A stretch of DNA of 33,224 nucleotides from Nostoc linckia FACHB-104 (GCF_014696615.1 NZ_JACJQJ010000088.1:1-33224); one strand, 5' to 3'. Counted from the stretch's first letter, positions 27,001 to 33,141 are shown. Program-made: numbers and translations. Notes: a model not told the origin generated them from the letters alone.

Positions 27001-27330
27001 TGCAGGAGTTATGTCATCAGATATGGAATTAAACCAGGTTTGCAGTTCCCCAGCATAGTTTTTAAGGGTATCAATACTTAATTTATTATTGCCTAGATAA
27101 AGGGTTCCAGGGTCACCGTGAGAAACTATATGAATACTGTCTACATTGTTGTATCGAGATATAACTTCAGTAATCTGCTTTATTCCATCTTCTTGTTGAT
27201 GTAGAATGAAGGGTTCTACACCTGATTTAATACCACGAATAAAACTGTGGTAAGATTCAACCTTAGTATCAACAAATACTAAGGTAATATTGTTGAAATT
27301 AGCAGATTTTTTTTGAGATGAATAAATCAT
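21073..27330 (-). CDS. 2085-residue DUF4347 / cadherin-like / DUF4114 surface protein
   Basis: Domains in order: DUF4347 at about 15-180 (IHIVSHG with His71, LVLYGCNVA with Cys116); a NIDO-like or similar beta domain at about 190-385 (LGFQFTFYD, DNGYITF, SIFPYWDDF); a CSPG/cadherin-type repeat at about 388-495; another Ig-like unit at about 505-665; then six cadherin-like tandem-95 type repeats from about 668, each opening with NDxPVN...DED, to about 1440. A long C-terminal region follows and ends in DUF4114 (GLFGFEDIIGGGDFDYNDMIL). There is no signal peptide. Such cyanobacterial proteins are usually taken to be exported, often by type I systems, and calcium-binding. It precedes the giant gene by 119 bp on the same strand and shares its N-terminal domain, suggesting a paired surface system. 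No clear ribosome site precedes the ATG. Confidence 0.9.
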   Translation of the reverse strand: MIYSSQKKSANFNNITLVFVDTKVESYHSFIRGIKSGVEPFILHQQEDGIKQITEVISRYNNVDSIHIVSHGDPGTLYLGNNKLSIDTLKNYAGELQTWFNSISDDITPALVLYGCNVAAGDAGSEFLEKLHQLTQATVYASKTLVGNSHRGGSWNLDASSGKVQNLLSLAFQPQVLETYSGVLATATDGNYTFYDSQEGNKGTVAFTDITGSSTNIGKTELDWQEKNISLGFQFTFYDQIFDKITVLDNGYITFVSTNPVNSQNGNLPNNQQTYSIFPYWDDFQATEVFYKQENNRFIVQWNNVKHPDTDENATFQVLLYKDSNNIEFVYKDVELGDPSLNNGASATIGINKNDQVALKYLYNGTASPGNPRTLAGVTSIRFVTEPKLVNSKITLKENDSTLPEAEKIITLTQDNFLAKDVDNTSTPANIKFQIANLQYGEFWLNGNSVTEFTQNDINNGKVIFIHNRGENPPSFDVVVTDGYNSTSPKSININSGISFSNINDTPQLSGLASEVTFLENTLNQAADTIYKNSTIILTDDDSSQFNGGNLTVAYNGTSEVTDKLAIGSNATISLNGNIVKYNGTDIGTIDGTKNGSNGKDLVVNFINTNATLAAVKALIASLTYQTTSDTPKASRTITVTVNDNGSPNDPTPKTSTAVTTEIKVTAENDSPVNSIPQPITIDEDTPFTFSNNQISLSDPDAGNVPVQLKLTANNGTLKFNGNTTGLTFSDDNGTDGTLQLTGSIADINSALNGLTFTPNADFNNNLGSAYLKIQTDDTGINQGIGGNLIDDNDTIQISVTPVNDAPVNTVPNSQVVNEDTEINITGLSIKDVDVNEKGSSNLQVTLAVTKGLLKLKSTSGITFANGNNNGNAAITFTGTLDAINAVLAAGVIYQGSQNFNGNDILTITNNDLGNTGKITPLQDVNTVAITVNAVNDTAVNTFPSVQQAVDEDTQLIFNAANNNRISISDVDFDPNINNQPFINQVKVTLQVSKGTLKLSSIPNNLAVENNQTATVTITGAVADINNALDNLIYQGIVNYNGLDALTITTNDLGHSGSGGVKEKVDTVAIKVNPINDPPVNADVPTRQTIDEDTELVFNVANNNFISISDIDVDNELNFQPVDEVQVTLSVNRGKLTLSTTTNLIVEKNQTANVIVKGKVADINIALSGLRYLGNDNYNGEDTLKIEINDLNNGSVLGERFATAEVAIAVNAVNDIPVNNLPTTVEVNEDENLIFSSINGNTISIKDVDVIPDINIQPFVDRQLVTLSVTKGKLTLGSTANLLELTGNGTNTISFKGTVADINKGLEGLNYLANVNYNGDDTLTITTNDLGNSGKGKALQDTDSIAIKVKPVNDAPINSVPQAQEVDEDEKLFFNNKNANVLSLSDVDVDEGTKEVKVTLAVNNGTLTLGKQDGLTFGTGDGVADATMTFTGKVANVNQALQGMFYLGNKDFHGAETLTFTTDDLSNFGKVTQIDQDTINITVIPDPDADGINNPTEIKVAKDLKQLFPTNVFVQSLSDRAVNNADVVALFGINDTTQPIIIAIKDEDQKELSGKSENPGLVIHHVETENLRETINDPLAAFDSKDLKKSALKGITPILDVLNFEVKPEPEFIDVALQKQISDKLKQKPIRVEVKLPDSETDTVSTILLRRADGTLVDFRRQLNPLFGKIDEELLTGVILQDRNLNGKPDWAVIYLQDGEWGDLDDSANGEISQSLVAVNWNLSTSRLEVRSSQDGLNFYGNRSHVQFTLNRFRGENASEIGMARVRFGNDGQIVKVNGEVVNSLDEAKQAIIERGETLFSSLRDKRNPNFGTQNCTVAFEEGEQAVFFVIQGGTKDELLFNGLNSKPVQFSLSSLNGGTTIFQASGDASGQTANFSLAGLFDINAKILTPEQVKAQLGILAVDSSQFQVNRTSELIDLNSSAVFDNQQVTLKFSLQREAANNNSVYFYRVDDTQGSIKDSLTGMLIDPTSQLSAEQQKRYLQLATSDRLVQGVQFQTSNLTNTEASVTLNGGAYYLPFMVSNGTLSDIGNDFNRVLTSYMGINSDRVDHVRSLGNGLFGFEDIIGGGDFDYNDMILSITQVQVV

Positions 27331-28243
27331 TGAATTGTAATTATGTAGAGATTTTTACTAGTTAATTAATGGCAAAATTATTGCTTTCTGAAAATTAGAA
27401 AACACTCTGTAAATATATTTAACGAAATAATTAGCCCGCTTTTGTCAATTTGGAATCATTAAATCGCTCAAACAGTTAGGTGGCTAAAATTTACACTTTT
27501 TGCCTATAAATTTTAGTTTTTGTTAGAAAATAAAGCTTCAAACCTTGATTTAATCAAAGTCTCAAAATTTGGGTTCGATTATTATTTTCCGAAAGTGATA
27601 AAACAGGGTTAGGTAGAAGCGCAACTCAAATAACTCTCTTGCGTTGCAGATTTGCAGCATAAATTTAGAGTTTTAGACAAAGCTGAAAGTAGATTCTTTG
27701 CCTCTTTGCATTTACCGCAAGCGGTTCTGCTTTAACGGTATGCTTGAAACAAAAATCATCCTATCAATCAGGAATACCAACTCTTTTTATTAACTAGGGA
27801 TACTTATGCCAATTCTATACCAACATACAACATTGATTTTATGGAGAAAAAAACAATTTTACTTCTGTATATTCACTGAATAATAATTTACCGAACTGAC
27901 TTTTCACGAAATATGGAAAAGGTGATTGGTTTGCGAAAACATATAGCTAAGCTGTTATGCATTTAAATTGTATATTTCGCACTGAGGTTGTCAAAACTCA
28001 AGAGTCCAAAGTCCAAGCTAGCCTTTGACCCTTGACAGTCATAACGCCAGAATATTTGATTTAGGTGCTATCAGCTTAACCAATCCTGTGAACTGAAGAT
28101 GGTTTGCGATGGACTGTCCTCAATGCATAAATTTTTTTATCTTTATGACCTATAAGTTTTATAGGGATAAACTTCAGAAATATCGATAGCATTGTCTTCC
28201 TAAACTCCAAGCTAAAATCAAAACAAACTGGAAAAATCTTGCT
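27331..28243. other. 913-bp divergent intergenic region
   Basis: This AT-rich region lies between the leftward large genes and the rightward Uma2 gene. It contains a small dyad ACCGC-AA-GCGGT at 27714-27725, a hairpin CCTATAA-GTT-TTATAGG at 28149-28165, and short repeats of AGTCCAA type near 28000-28030. Only tiny open frames without ribosome sites occur. It probably holds the promoters of both flanking transcription units, but I could not place them. Confidence 0.5.
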
Positions 28244-28825
28244 ATGGTCACCACCTCCCAACAACCGCAAAAAATGACCATCGAGGAATATCTTGCATGG
28301 GAACCTCTGCAAGACTTTCGCTACGAATATGTCAATGGCGAAGTTTTTGCCATGACAGGTGGTACAATTCCCCATAATGATATTGCACTGAATTTTTACA
28401 CAGCTTTACGCCCACATTTACGTGCTAGAGGTTGTCGAGTAAATGTGTCTGACGTAAAAGTGCAACTTACACCTACAAGTGCTTACTATTATCCTGATGT
28501 TGTTGTCAGTTGCGATCCTCAAGACCTCAATGCTCGGAAATTTATTCAAAACCCAAAAATAATTGCCGAAGTTCTCTCCCCTGGTACCAGCAGCAAAGAT
28601 AGGGGAGAGAAATTCACTAATTACTTGCAAATGCCTTCTTTGCAAGAATATTTATTGATAGATTCCGAAAAAATCTCTGTCGAACGCTACTGTCGGGGAG
28701 AAGGAAGAATGTGGCTTTACTATCCCTACACCGAGGGAGATATAGTTACCCTATCCAGCATTGAATTTGAAATTGCGATCGCACTACTTTATGAAAATGT
28801 TGCATTGGGAGCAGAAGCAGAATAG
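28244..28825 (+). CDS. Uma2-family putative endonuclease (DUF820)
   Basis: This 193-residue protein has the Uma2 pattern: MTIEEYLAWE near the start, YEYVNGEVFAMTGG, then YYPDVVVSCDP (Asp85), IIAEVLSPGTSSKDRGEKF (Glu109, with Lys118/Lys123 nearby) and LQEYLLID. These are the PD-(D/E)XK-type acidic residues of the family. Uma2 genes are greatly expanded in cyanobacteria, and their biological role is unknown; nuclease activity is inferred from the fold. Length and motifs are complete. It is convergent with the nuclease-like gene to its right. Confidence 0.9.
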   Translation: MVTTSQQPQKMTIEEYLAWEPLQDFRYEYVNGEVFAMTGGTIPHNDIALNFYTALRPHLRARGCRVNVSDVKVQLTPTSAYYYPDVVVSCDPQDLNARKFIQNPKIIAEVLSPGTSSKDRGEKFTNYLQMPSLQEYLLIDSEKISVERYCRGEGRMWLYYPYTEGDIVTLSSIEFEIAIALLYENVALGAEAE

Positions 28826-28889
28826 ATTACTTGACAAAGTGGTGGGTAAAGTATGTATAAAATGATATATATAAACTACTCGGAGTGTT

Positions 28890-28912
28890 GAGGGAGCGAT
28901 CGCTACTCCCTC
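28890..28912. terminator. Stem-loop between convergent genes, possible bidirectional terminator
   Basis: GAGGGAG at 28890-28896 pairs with CTCCCTC at 28906-28912 around a loop that contains most of a HIP1 octamer (28896-28903). It lies between the 3' ends of the Uma2 gene and the nuclease-like gene. No clear T run follows on either strand, so termination is only likely from position. Confidence 0.4.
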
Positions 28913-28929
28913 CCCCAACAATTGTGATG

Positions 28930-28975
28930 CCGTACCCCTACGGGGAAGCAAGCTACGCGTAGCGTCTCTCTCCAT
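28930..28975. repeat. Nostoc-type interspersed repeat with CTACGCGTAG palindrome
   Basis: The stretch carries CCCCTACGGGG (a small stem) followed by the perfect 12-bp palindrome GCTACGCGTAGC at 28952-28963 and GTCTCTCTCC. Sequences of this look are dispersed in many copies in Nostoc genomes, usually between genes. Confidence 0.6.
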
Positions 28976-29003
28976 AAGGCTTAAGCTTCGCTTATCGCAA
29001 TCC

Positions 29004-29558
29004 TCAGCCATTCTGTACCATCCAAACAAGTTTGCCCAAAATTTGCTCAACTGGTGGTAGTGGATAATCATTCAAGTCAATGGTTACAGTTTGTCCTTCA
29101 AGTTGGAGAAACCGCCAAACTGTACCACTCGTCACTGTTCCGTAAATTGTAGAAATTGGTTGCTGCTTCTGTTGATTAAAGCGTTGGGAAGCTACCATCT
29201 GGGCTAAACATTGTCCCAGTCCTGGTTTGAGGTCTTCTTTCTTCGCTTCCACCAAAACCACCGCCGGGGCTTTAATATACAATTGCTCTGGAGAGCGACT
29301 AATCAGAAAATCGACATAACCCGTCAAATCAACCTCTGGCTGTACGTTGAACTCTTCGCCGGAAAAGACGCTAATTTGTCCATGAAGCTGACGTTTGACT
29401 TCTAGTAAAACGGGATTGATAATGCCTTCAGAACGCGCTTTTTCACTACCCACTGCAACAGCCCAAGGTAGGGTGTCTTTCAAGGTATCTTTGAGCAAAG
29501 AACTTGGATTGACTGGGGAAATTTCTGGTAGAAAGCGATCGCCTTCCACAATCGTCAA
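29004..29558 (-). CDS. PD-(D/E)XK-like nuclease domain protein of unknown role
   Basis: This protein has about 184 residues with a restriction-enzyme-like core: GYVDFLI (Asp83), then VVLVEAKKEDLKPGLGQCLAQM (Glu104, Lys106, and Gln in the next helix), the order D...ExK...Q typical of HsdR-N-type and related nuclease folds. A C-terminal TIYGTVTSGTVWRFLQL stretch is also found in such cyanobacterial proteins. No ATG is available: an in-frame stop lies at 29571-29573. The TTG at 29558 or a GTG at 29549 must start it, seven bases or slightly more after the upstream Uma2 stop, so translation is probably coupled. Nuclease activity is inferred from the motif. It could be a decayed or regulatory relative. 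Confidence 0.75.
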   Translation of the reverse strand: MTIVEGDRFLPEISPVNPSSLLKDTLKDTLPWAVAVGSEKARSEGIINPVLLEVKRQLHGQISVFSGEEFNVQPEVDLTGYVDFLISRSPEQLYIKAPAVVLVEAKKEDLKPGLGQCLAQMVASQRFNQQKQQPISTIYGTVTSGTVWRFLQLEGQTVTIDLNDYPLPPVEQILGKLVWMVQNG

Positions 29559-29565
29559 CGGATTA

Positions 29566-30162
29566 CTATTTCACTAATGCCTGTTGAAAAGTCTTAATCG
29601 CATCCACATGATTCACCATATTAATGCAGCGTAATAACAAATCTAGATCAATCCCTTGCAATTCCTCACTATTGGTAACTCTTTCATAGTGAAGCACATT
29701 GCCCTCATAGCGCAGGTGATAGACTTCTAACACACCATCTTCCCACAACCATATTTCTGGAATCTTTAACCGCTTATATGCTTCTAGCTTGTCGATTCCA
29801 CCACTGGTAAACACCACCTCAATCACCAAATCTGGACGCACTCGACCTGGAGCCAGTTTATAAGATTCATCTGCCTCACGCTTGACAGCACCGGCTTCAC
29901 TTTCCAAAGTCATTGAGCCAGTTGGGGTAAAATCAAATCCCGCCATCAGCAAATACAGTTCCACTAATGCCGCAATTCTTTTTTTAACAGTTTCGTGAGG
30001 TTCTCCAGGCATTCTGCGTATCTCCAAAACACCATCCAGGAAAGACAGCCGATATCCTGGACGGTCTAACAACTGCTCAACGGCTTTAAACTCTCTCCAA
30101 GTCAATCCCTCAAACAACAAGGGTGATTCTTTTATAAGTGTTGCGATCGTTGCTGGGGTCAT
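29566..30162 (-). CDS. Uma2-family putative endonuclease
   Basis: This 198-residue Uma2 protein belongs to the branch with an N-terminal TWREFKAVEQLL helix and FLDGVLEIRRMPGEPHE. The acidic core follows: EADESY (Asp98), RVRPDLVIEVVFTSGGIDKLEAYKRL (Asp111, Glu115, Lys125), and IPEIWLWEDGVLEVY. All family residues are present. It starts an apparent two-gene operon with the nuclease-like gene seven bases downstream. It is distinct in sequence from the Uma2 protein at 28244-28825, so this is not a recent local duplication. A dyad at 30209-30226 lies just upstream. Confidence 0.9.
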   Translation of the reverse strand: MTPATIATLIKESPLLFEGLTWREFKAVEQLLDRPGYRLSFLDGVLEIRRMPGEPHETVKKRIAALVELYLLMAGFDFTPTGSMTLESEAGAVKREADESYKLAPGRVRPDLVIEVVFTSGGIDKLEAYKRLKIPEIWLWEDGVLEVYHLRYEGNVLHYERVTNSEELQGIDLDLLLRCINMVNHVDAIKTFQQALVK

Positions 30163-30208
30163 AAAAGTCTCCAGTCTGTTTCCAGATGAGAACTAATCAG
30201 CTTTGTTG

Positions 30209-30226
30209 TACAATCATTTGATTGTA
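30209..30226. promoter_or_regulatory. Near-perfect dyad upstream of the Uma2 operon
   Basis: TACAATCA and TGATTGTA are separated by two T bases, 47 bp upstream of the ATG at 30162. On the minus strand the dyad contains TACAAT, a plausible -10 hexamer, so a protein bound here would overlap the promoter. Binding is inferred from symmetry and position. Confidence 0.45.
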
Positions 30227-30311
30227 GCTTCTTTTTGGGAGAGCTAATACTGCACAGAGAAAGTCAAAATTATTATGGAATGGGCTTGATGCGCCATTGC
30301 GATCGCACTTC

Positions 30312-30504
30312 TATATCGAGGATCTGTATTTATTTGCAGCAGAAGCCGAAAAAAGTTAATAGTTAATAACAGTTTTCATGCACATGAACCATAGAAAATC
30401 ATGCAACCAGACAATTCCTGATTGCTAAGAAAAGAATTATACAGGCTTTTGGTAATAAAATTTACTGGCAAAAACTTCAAGCCTAACTAAATTATCAATA
30501 CTCA
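30312..30504 (+). pseudogene. Second xisF-like recombinase, remnant upstream of the insertion sequence
   Basis: The stretch resembles the 3' third of the intact xisF in this window with an internal deletion. TATTTGCAGCAGAAGCCGAA near 30330 matches xisF near 6035, and 30394-30500 matches 6224-6330. Translated from 30418 it reads LIAKKRIIQAFGNKIYWQKL, close to XisF LIAKERIIRAFANKSYWQGL, and then meets a stop at 30484. The 5' two thirds, including the catalytic domain, are gone. It continues on the other side of the insertion sequence at 31959-32027. This is clearly non-functional. Confidence 0.8.
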
Positions 30505-31958
30505 CAATACCTCTGCCAATTTACGAGGGTTCAACGCCTGTAGAAACGTTATGAATACGTCCTAAAGCAGTAAGCTTGGCAAAAATCTGGGTTAATAAAA
30601 TAGGCTCAGGCATTTCCGGAAGCATTTTTAAGATTTCATGGACATATCGAAAACCACGATAGTGAGCCTTAAGGTCAATAATGCCGGAGTCGGGATTAAG
30701 GAGACGAAAATCAGCGAGAAGATGATGGGACAAATTGACCATAAAAAATGCTAGATTAGCAGCATTAGTTACAGCTGTTCGGCTTAAGTTCATAAAATCT
30801 TCCAATCCCCAAAATTGCTTGGCATCTCGAAAATTGAATTCGATTTGAAAGCGCAGTTTGTAATAGTCGATTATTTTCTCACTCTCCAACTCTAGGTCGC
30901 TAGAACATAAAATTACATGGCTACGAGCATTAGTTTTAAGATTAGTTTTGACCAAAATAACTATATTCAGAACCTGGGCAAATTCTTTGTGAAGTAGAGT
31001 GGCTTGATAAATATCAGTTTGGATCTCATCCTCAATAGTACTTTTACATAAATACTTGTTAGGTATATTACAATAGTCCAACTTCTCCCCGTATTTACGT
31101 CGGGAGCGACTATTGGGGTCAGGGCTTTGATAAGGTATATATAATGCTGAATCGTAGCGAAGCTTGGAAATTATATGCAAGTTAACTTGGCGAGCCATCT
31201 GCAAGGCATTATTGTTCCCAAAGTGACCATCTAGTACTAAGTAGGTAAGGGGAATAAACCCGTCTAATAACTTGAATAGTGAATTAATCATTTTCTGAAT
31301 TCGCAGTAATTCAGATGTTAAAATTACCTCGGCTTTATTCTTGTTCTTACTTCCTTTTGGTCGTCCACGCTTACGTTTTTCTTTAGGTTTAACTTCTGGG
31401 GTTGGTGACGGTCTACTTTTTTCTCCATCGCTCTTTATCACCTGTTCTATCTGAATCGGAAACGAGTGCCTTTGCTCCACACTTACTAATGATAATGTAA
31501 AAAAAGATAGTCCTGATATGGGTTTGCTGGCTAGGCTAGAAAAAAATCTATCCAGCCCATAAGTTTGTTTGCCTGATTTACTTATTACAACTTCATCTCC
31601 TGCCAACAAATATATCTCATTCGCACGAAATAAATGCTTGCGAAAGAATACCCAAAACAACGTCGCCCAAGGTATGACTGTATGAAATAATCTCAACATA
31701 GTCCGATAACTACCACCACTGCTTGTCCAACGAGAAATTCCCAACATGGTGACTCGGCCACTCATTGTTAACATGGCCAGGATTATCTGGTTCAATTGCC
31801 GCATTGTTGTTGCGTTTATCTGCGGTAGCAGGCATTGTAACAGTGATAGGATATCGGGCATGGGCTGTTTTGTGGGCTTTGAGTTATCGTTGTGAGAGAC
31901 AATAACTCTACTACAGAGCGCCCTCTCTCTTCATCCTCTTCTTTTGGCGAAGGTATTG
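30505..31958 (-). mobile_element. Complete insertion sequence, 1454 bp, IS4-type transposase
   Basis: Imperfect terminal inverted repeats start CAATACCTCTGCCAA at 30505 and, on the other strand, CAATACCTTCGCCAA from 31958. Flanking ACTCA at 30500-30504 and 31959-31963 is a 5-bp target duplication. Removing the insertion and one ACTCA rejoins the two pieces of the xisF-like remnant in alignment with intact xisF, which confirms the ends. The intact transposase suggests recent arrival. A 5-bp duplication is shorter than that of typical IS4 members and points to a related subgroup. Confidence 0.9.
30521..31861 (-). CDS. IS4-type DDE transposase
   Basis: This 446-residue transposase has Asp89 in LLAGDEVVISKSG, Asp211 in LVLDGHFGNN, and Glu341 within the canonical Y-(2)-R-(3)-E-(6)-K signature (Tyr334, Arg337, Glu341, Lys348). 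An AT-hook-like basic stretch, KRKRGRPKGSKNK, at about 163-175 lies between the first and second catalytic residues and may help DNA binding. The N-terminus is helical. The gene fills the insertion sequence almost completely, with 16 bases left at its 3' side and 97 at its 5' side. The frame is intact and all catalytic residues are present, so the enzyme is probably active. The precise family (IS4 proper or a smaller related group) is not certain. Confidence 0.92.
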   Translation of the reverse strand: MPDILSLLQCLLPQINATTMRQLNQIILAMLTMSGRVTMLGISRWTSSGGSYRTMLRLFHTVIPWATLFWVFFRKHLFRANEIYLLAGDEVVISKSGKQTYGLDRFFSSLASKPISGLSFFTLSLVSVEQRHSFPIQIEQVIKSDGEKSRPSPTPEVKPKEKRKRGRPKGSKNKNKAEVILTSELLRIQKMINSLFKLLDGFIPLTYLVLDGHFGNNNALQMARQVNLHIISKLRYDSALYIPYQSPDPNSRSRRKYGEKLDYCNIPNKYLCKSTIEDEIQTDIYQATLLHKEFAQVLNIVILVKTNLKTNARSHVILCSSDLELESEKIIDYYKLRFQIEFNFRDAKQFWGLEDFMNLSRTAVTNAANLAFFMVNLSHHLLADFRLLNPDSGIIDLKAHYRGFRYVHEILKMLPEMPEPILLTQIFAKLTALGRIHNVSTGVEPS

Positions 31959-32027
31959 ACTCAATGACTACATTAAAAGATATGCATAGATAGCAACTTT
32001 GTTACAGCCATTGAGTATCGTTACTAG
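31959..32027 (+). pseudogene. Second xisF-like recombinase, 3' end beyond the insertion sequence
   Basis: From 31995 the frame reads NFVTAIEYRY and stops at 32025-32027, against NFVTAIEYQY and stop in the intact xisF. Upstream bases (TCAATGACTACATTAAAAG) also align with xisF near 6337-6352. It completes the remnant at 30312-30504 and shows the same orientation as the intact gene. An in-frame TAG at 31988 shows it was already decaying. Confidence 0.8.
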
Positions 32028-32155
32028 GCACTTTTGTTTTTGGACTTTGTTTTTTCTGGGTCTGGAATATCCGAGTTAGATTTTAGCTCGGCTTTACGTT
32101 TTTCCCATTCCAGAACTGTGCGAATTACCACTTGTGACCAAGATTCGTAAGCCAT
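32024..32155 (-). CDS. Small hypothetical protein, 43 residues
   Basis: This frame begins MAYESWSQVVIRTVLEWEKRK and continues with a Lys/Ser-rich tail ending KNKSA. It has an amphipathic helix with Trp residues and a charged end. It is convergent with, and its stop codon overlaps the stop codon of, the xisF-like remnant. No convincing ribosome site precedes it, and the composition could be chance. It was too short to support by length alone, and no family is recognised. Confidence 0.3.
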   Translation of the reverse strand: MAYESWSQVVIRTVLEWEKRKAELKSNSDIPDPEKTKSKNKSA

Positions 32156-32451
32156 AAGCACCGTTATTTGTTAATTTGAGGATAGCGAAAGTTGAATTTT
32201 TTTTTGTTCATTGCAAGCAATTGCTTGCGAGTAGAATGTTTGCAAAGAACAAAATTTTAGAAGTAGTTGAGATAGGGGAACTGAAGAGATAAGCACAGGA
32301 CTACAGCACTTGAGATAGGGTAATGTGCAGTTTAATGGTAGAGGTAGTAGCGTTGCAGAAATTTTCCCTGGAGATGCAACCCTGTTAAAGAATTAGGTGT
32401 TATGTAGCGACTTCAAAGAATTTGGTTATGAATTCTACTTGAGTAATTATA
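32156..32451. other. Gene-free spacer with a perfect 16-bp palindrome
   Basis: The perfect palindrome GCAAGCAATTGCTTGC lies at 32213-32228, next to a long T run (32198-32205). The rest is AT-rich without coding potential that I can see. The palindrome might be an operator, a recombinase-related site or a dispersed repeat. Confidence 0.45.
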
Positions 32452-32838
32452 TTAATCAAGCGTTTCAGCCACAGTATAACAAGACTTGAGGTTTTCTAAC
32501 TCCTGAAAGCTCAAAGAACGCAATTCATCTGTTTGCTGCTTGACTATGCCTAAAAATTCCTTAAACTGAGGACATGATTGGCACTTTACCTGAGTTCCTG
32601 GGATTGAACATTCACACACAAACTTTGGTCTTTCTTTAAAAGTGCGATCGCAGTCACTACATGCATATTTTTGTAGACCATCCACTCTACCAATTTTCAC
32701 AAGCTGAGTGGAATTGCACCTAGGACATCCAATCCCATAAGTTTTAGGCTGTGGTTGCCATTTCTTTAGAGCTTGTTGCATAGCAACTTCGCATCTAAGT
32801 TTATTGAAATCGAAAATTTTTTGGGTATTCATAATCAA
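32452..32838 (-). CDS. Zinc-ribbon protein next to a recombinase remnant
   Basis: This 128-residue protein has a clear zinc ribbon: GCPRC (Cys38, Cys41) and YACSDC (Cys60, Cys63), spaced like the zinc-binding domain at the start of IS1-type transposases (CPRCNS...KxGxxxGxQxYxCxxCxxxF). A second Cys-rich cluster follows with Cys75, Cys77, Cys86 and Cys89, then a Leu/Glu-rich helix. No catalytic domain is attached. It starts 15 bases after the recombinase remnant on the same strand, so the two were probably one operon. It could be a DNA-binding helper of the recombinase or the orphaned DNA-binding part of a transposase system. The function is unknown. Confidence 0.7.
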   Translation of the reverse strand: MIMNTQKIFDFNKLRCEVAMQQALKKWQPQPKTYGIGCPRCNSTQLVKIGRVDGLQKYACSDCDRTFKERPKFVCECSIPGTQVKCQSCPQFKEFLGIVKQQTDELRSLSFQELENLKSCYTVAETLD

Positions 32839-32853
32839 AAAGTAGAGTAAACT

Positions 32854-33141
32854 TCAAATCTTGAGAATAACTTCATTAACTTCTTTGTTTTGAACAGTGA
32901 TCCTCTGGACAATCTGCTGAAAAATTTTGACCTTATCATCAGGAGAAAGTGTGTGCCAGATTGCCAAATTATTCCCTGCACGAATAATTTCCTCTGTACT
33001 TTTATTCAAAATAGAGTCAGAGATAAAAGGATTAATTTCCTCCTCAATTTGCTGACGAACCTTAGTCTTCAGGTTTTCTAAGTCCGGATCAAAACCCGGA
33101 ATTCTGTTGAGAGCATCTAGCCTAGACTCCAATTCATCAGG
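32854..33141 (-). pseudogene. C-terminal remnant of a third serine recombinase, opposite orientation
   Basis: The last 45 residues, EIIRAGNNLAIWHTLSPDDKV and onward to VNEVILKI, align with the C-terminus of XisF (RIIRAFANKSYWQGLNAQDKR and onward). The same IIRA, W, L-x-x-x-D-K and V-E/I-x-K-I positions recur, preceded by a charged helix typical of the coiled coil of large serine recombinases. The N-terminal resolvase and zinc-ribbon parts are missing: homology stops near 33141, where a repeat-like sequence begins, and a stop codon lies at 33181-33183. Only a TTG at 33132 could start the frame, so it is a truncated gene. It is more divergent from XisF than the remnant at 30312-32027. Confidence 0.7.

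Noticed and set aside
27331-28243. Degraded gene in the long divergent spacer
   Set aside because: I could not recover any recognisable protein motif in either strand. Only short frames interrupted by stops were found.
28076-28375. Minus-strand frame at the start of the first Uma2 gene
   Set aside because: It overlaps the well-supported Uma2 N-terminus and has no family resemblance.
29004-29558. XisH (fdxN-element excision factor)
   Set aside because: Size and nuclease-like fold made it a candidate, but the sequence does not recall XisH, and it is not adjacent to xisF or paired with an XisI-like gene.
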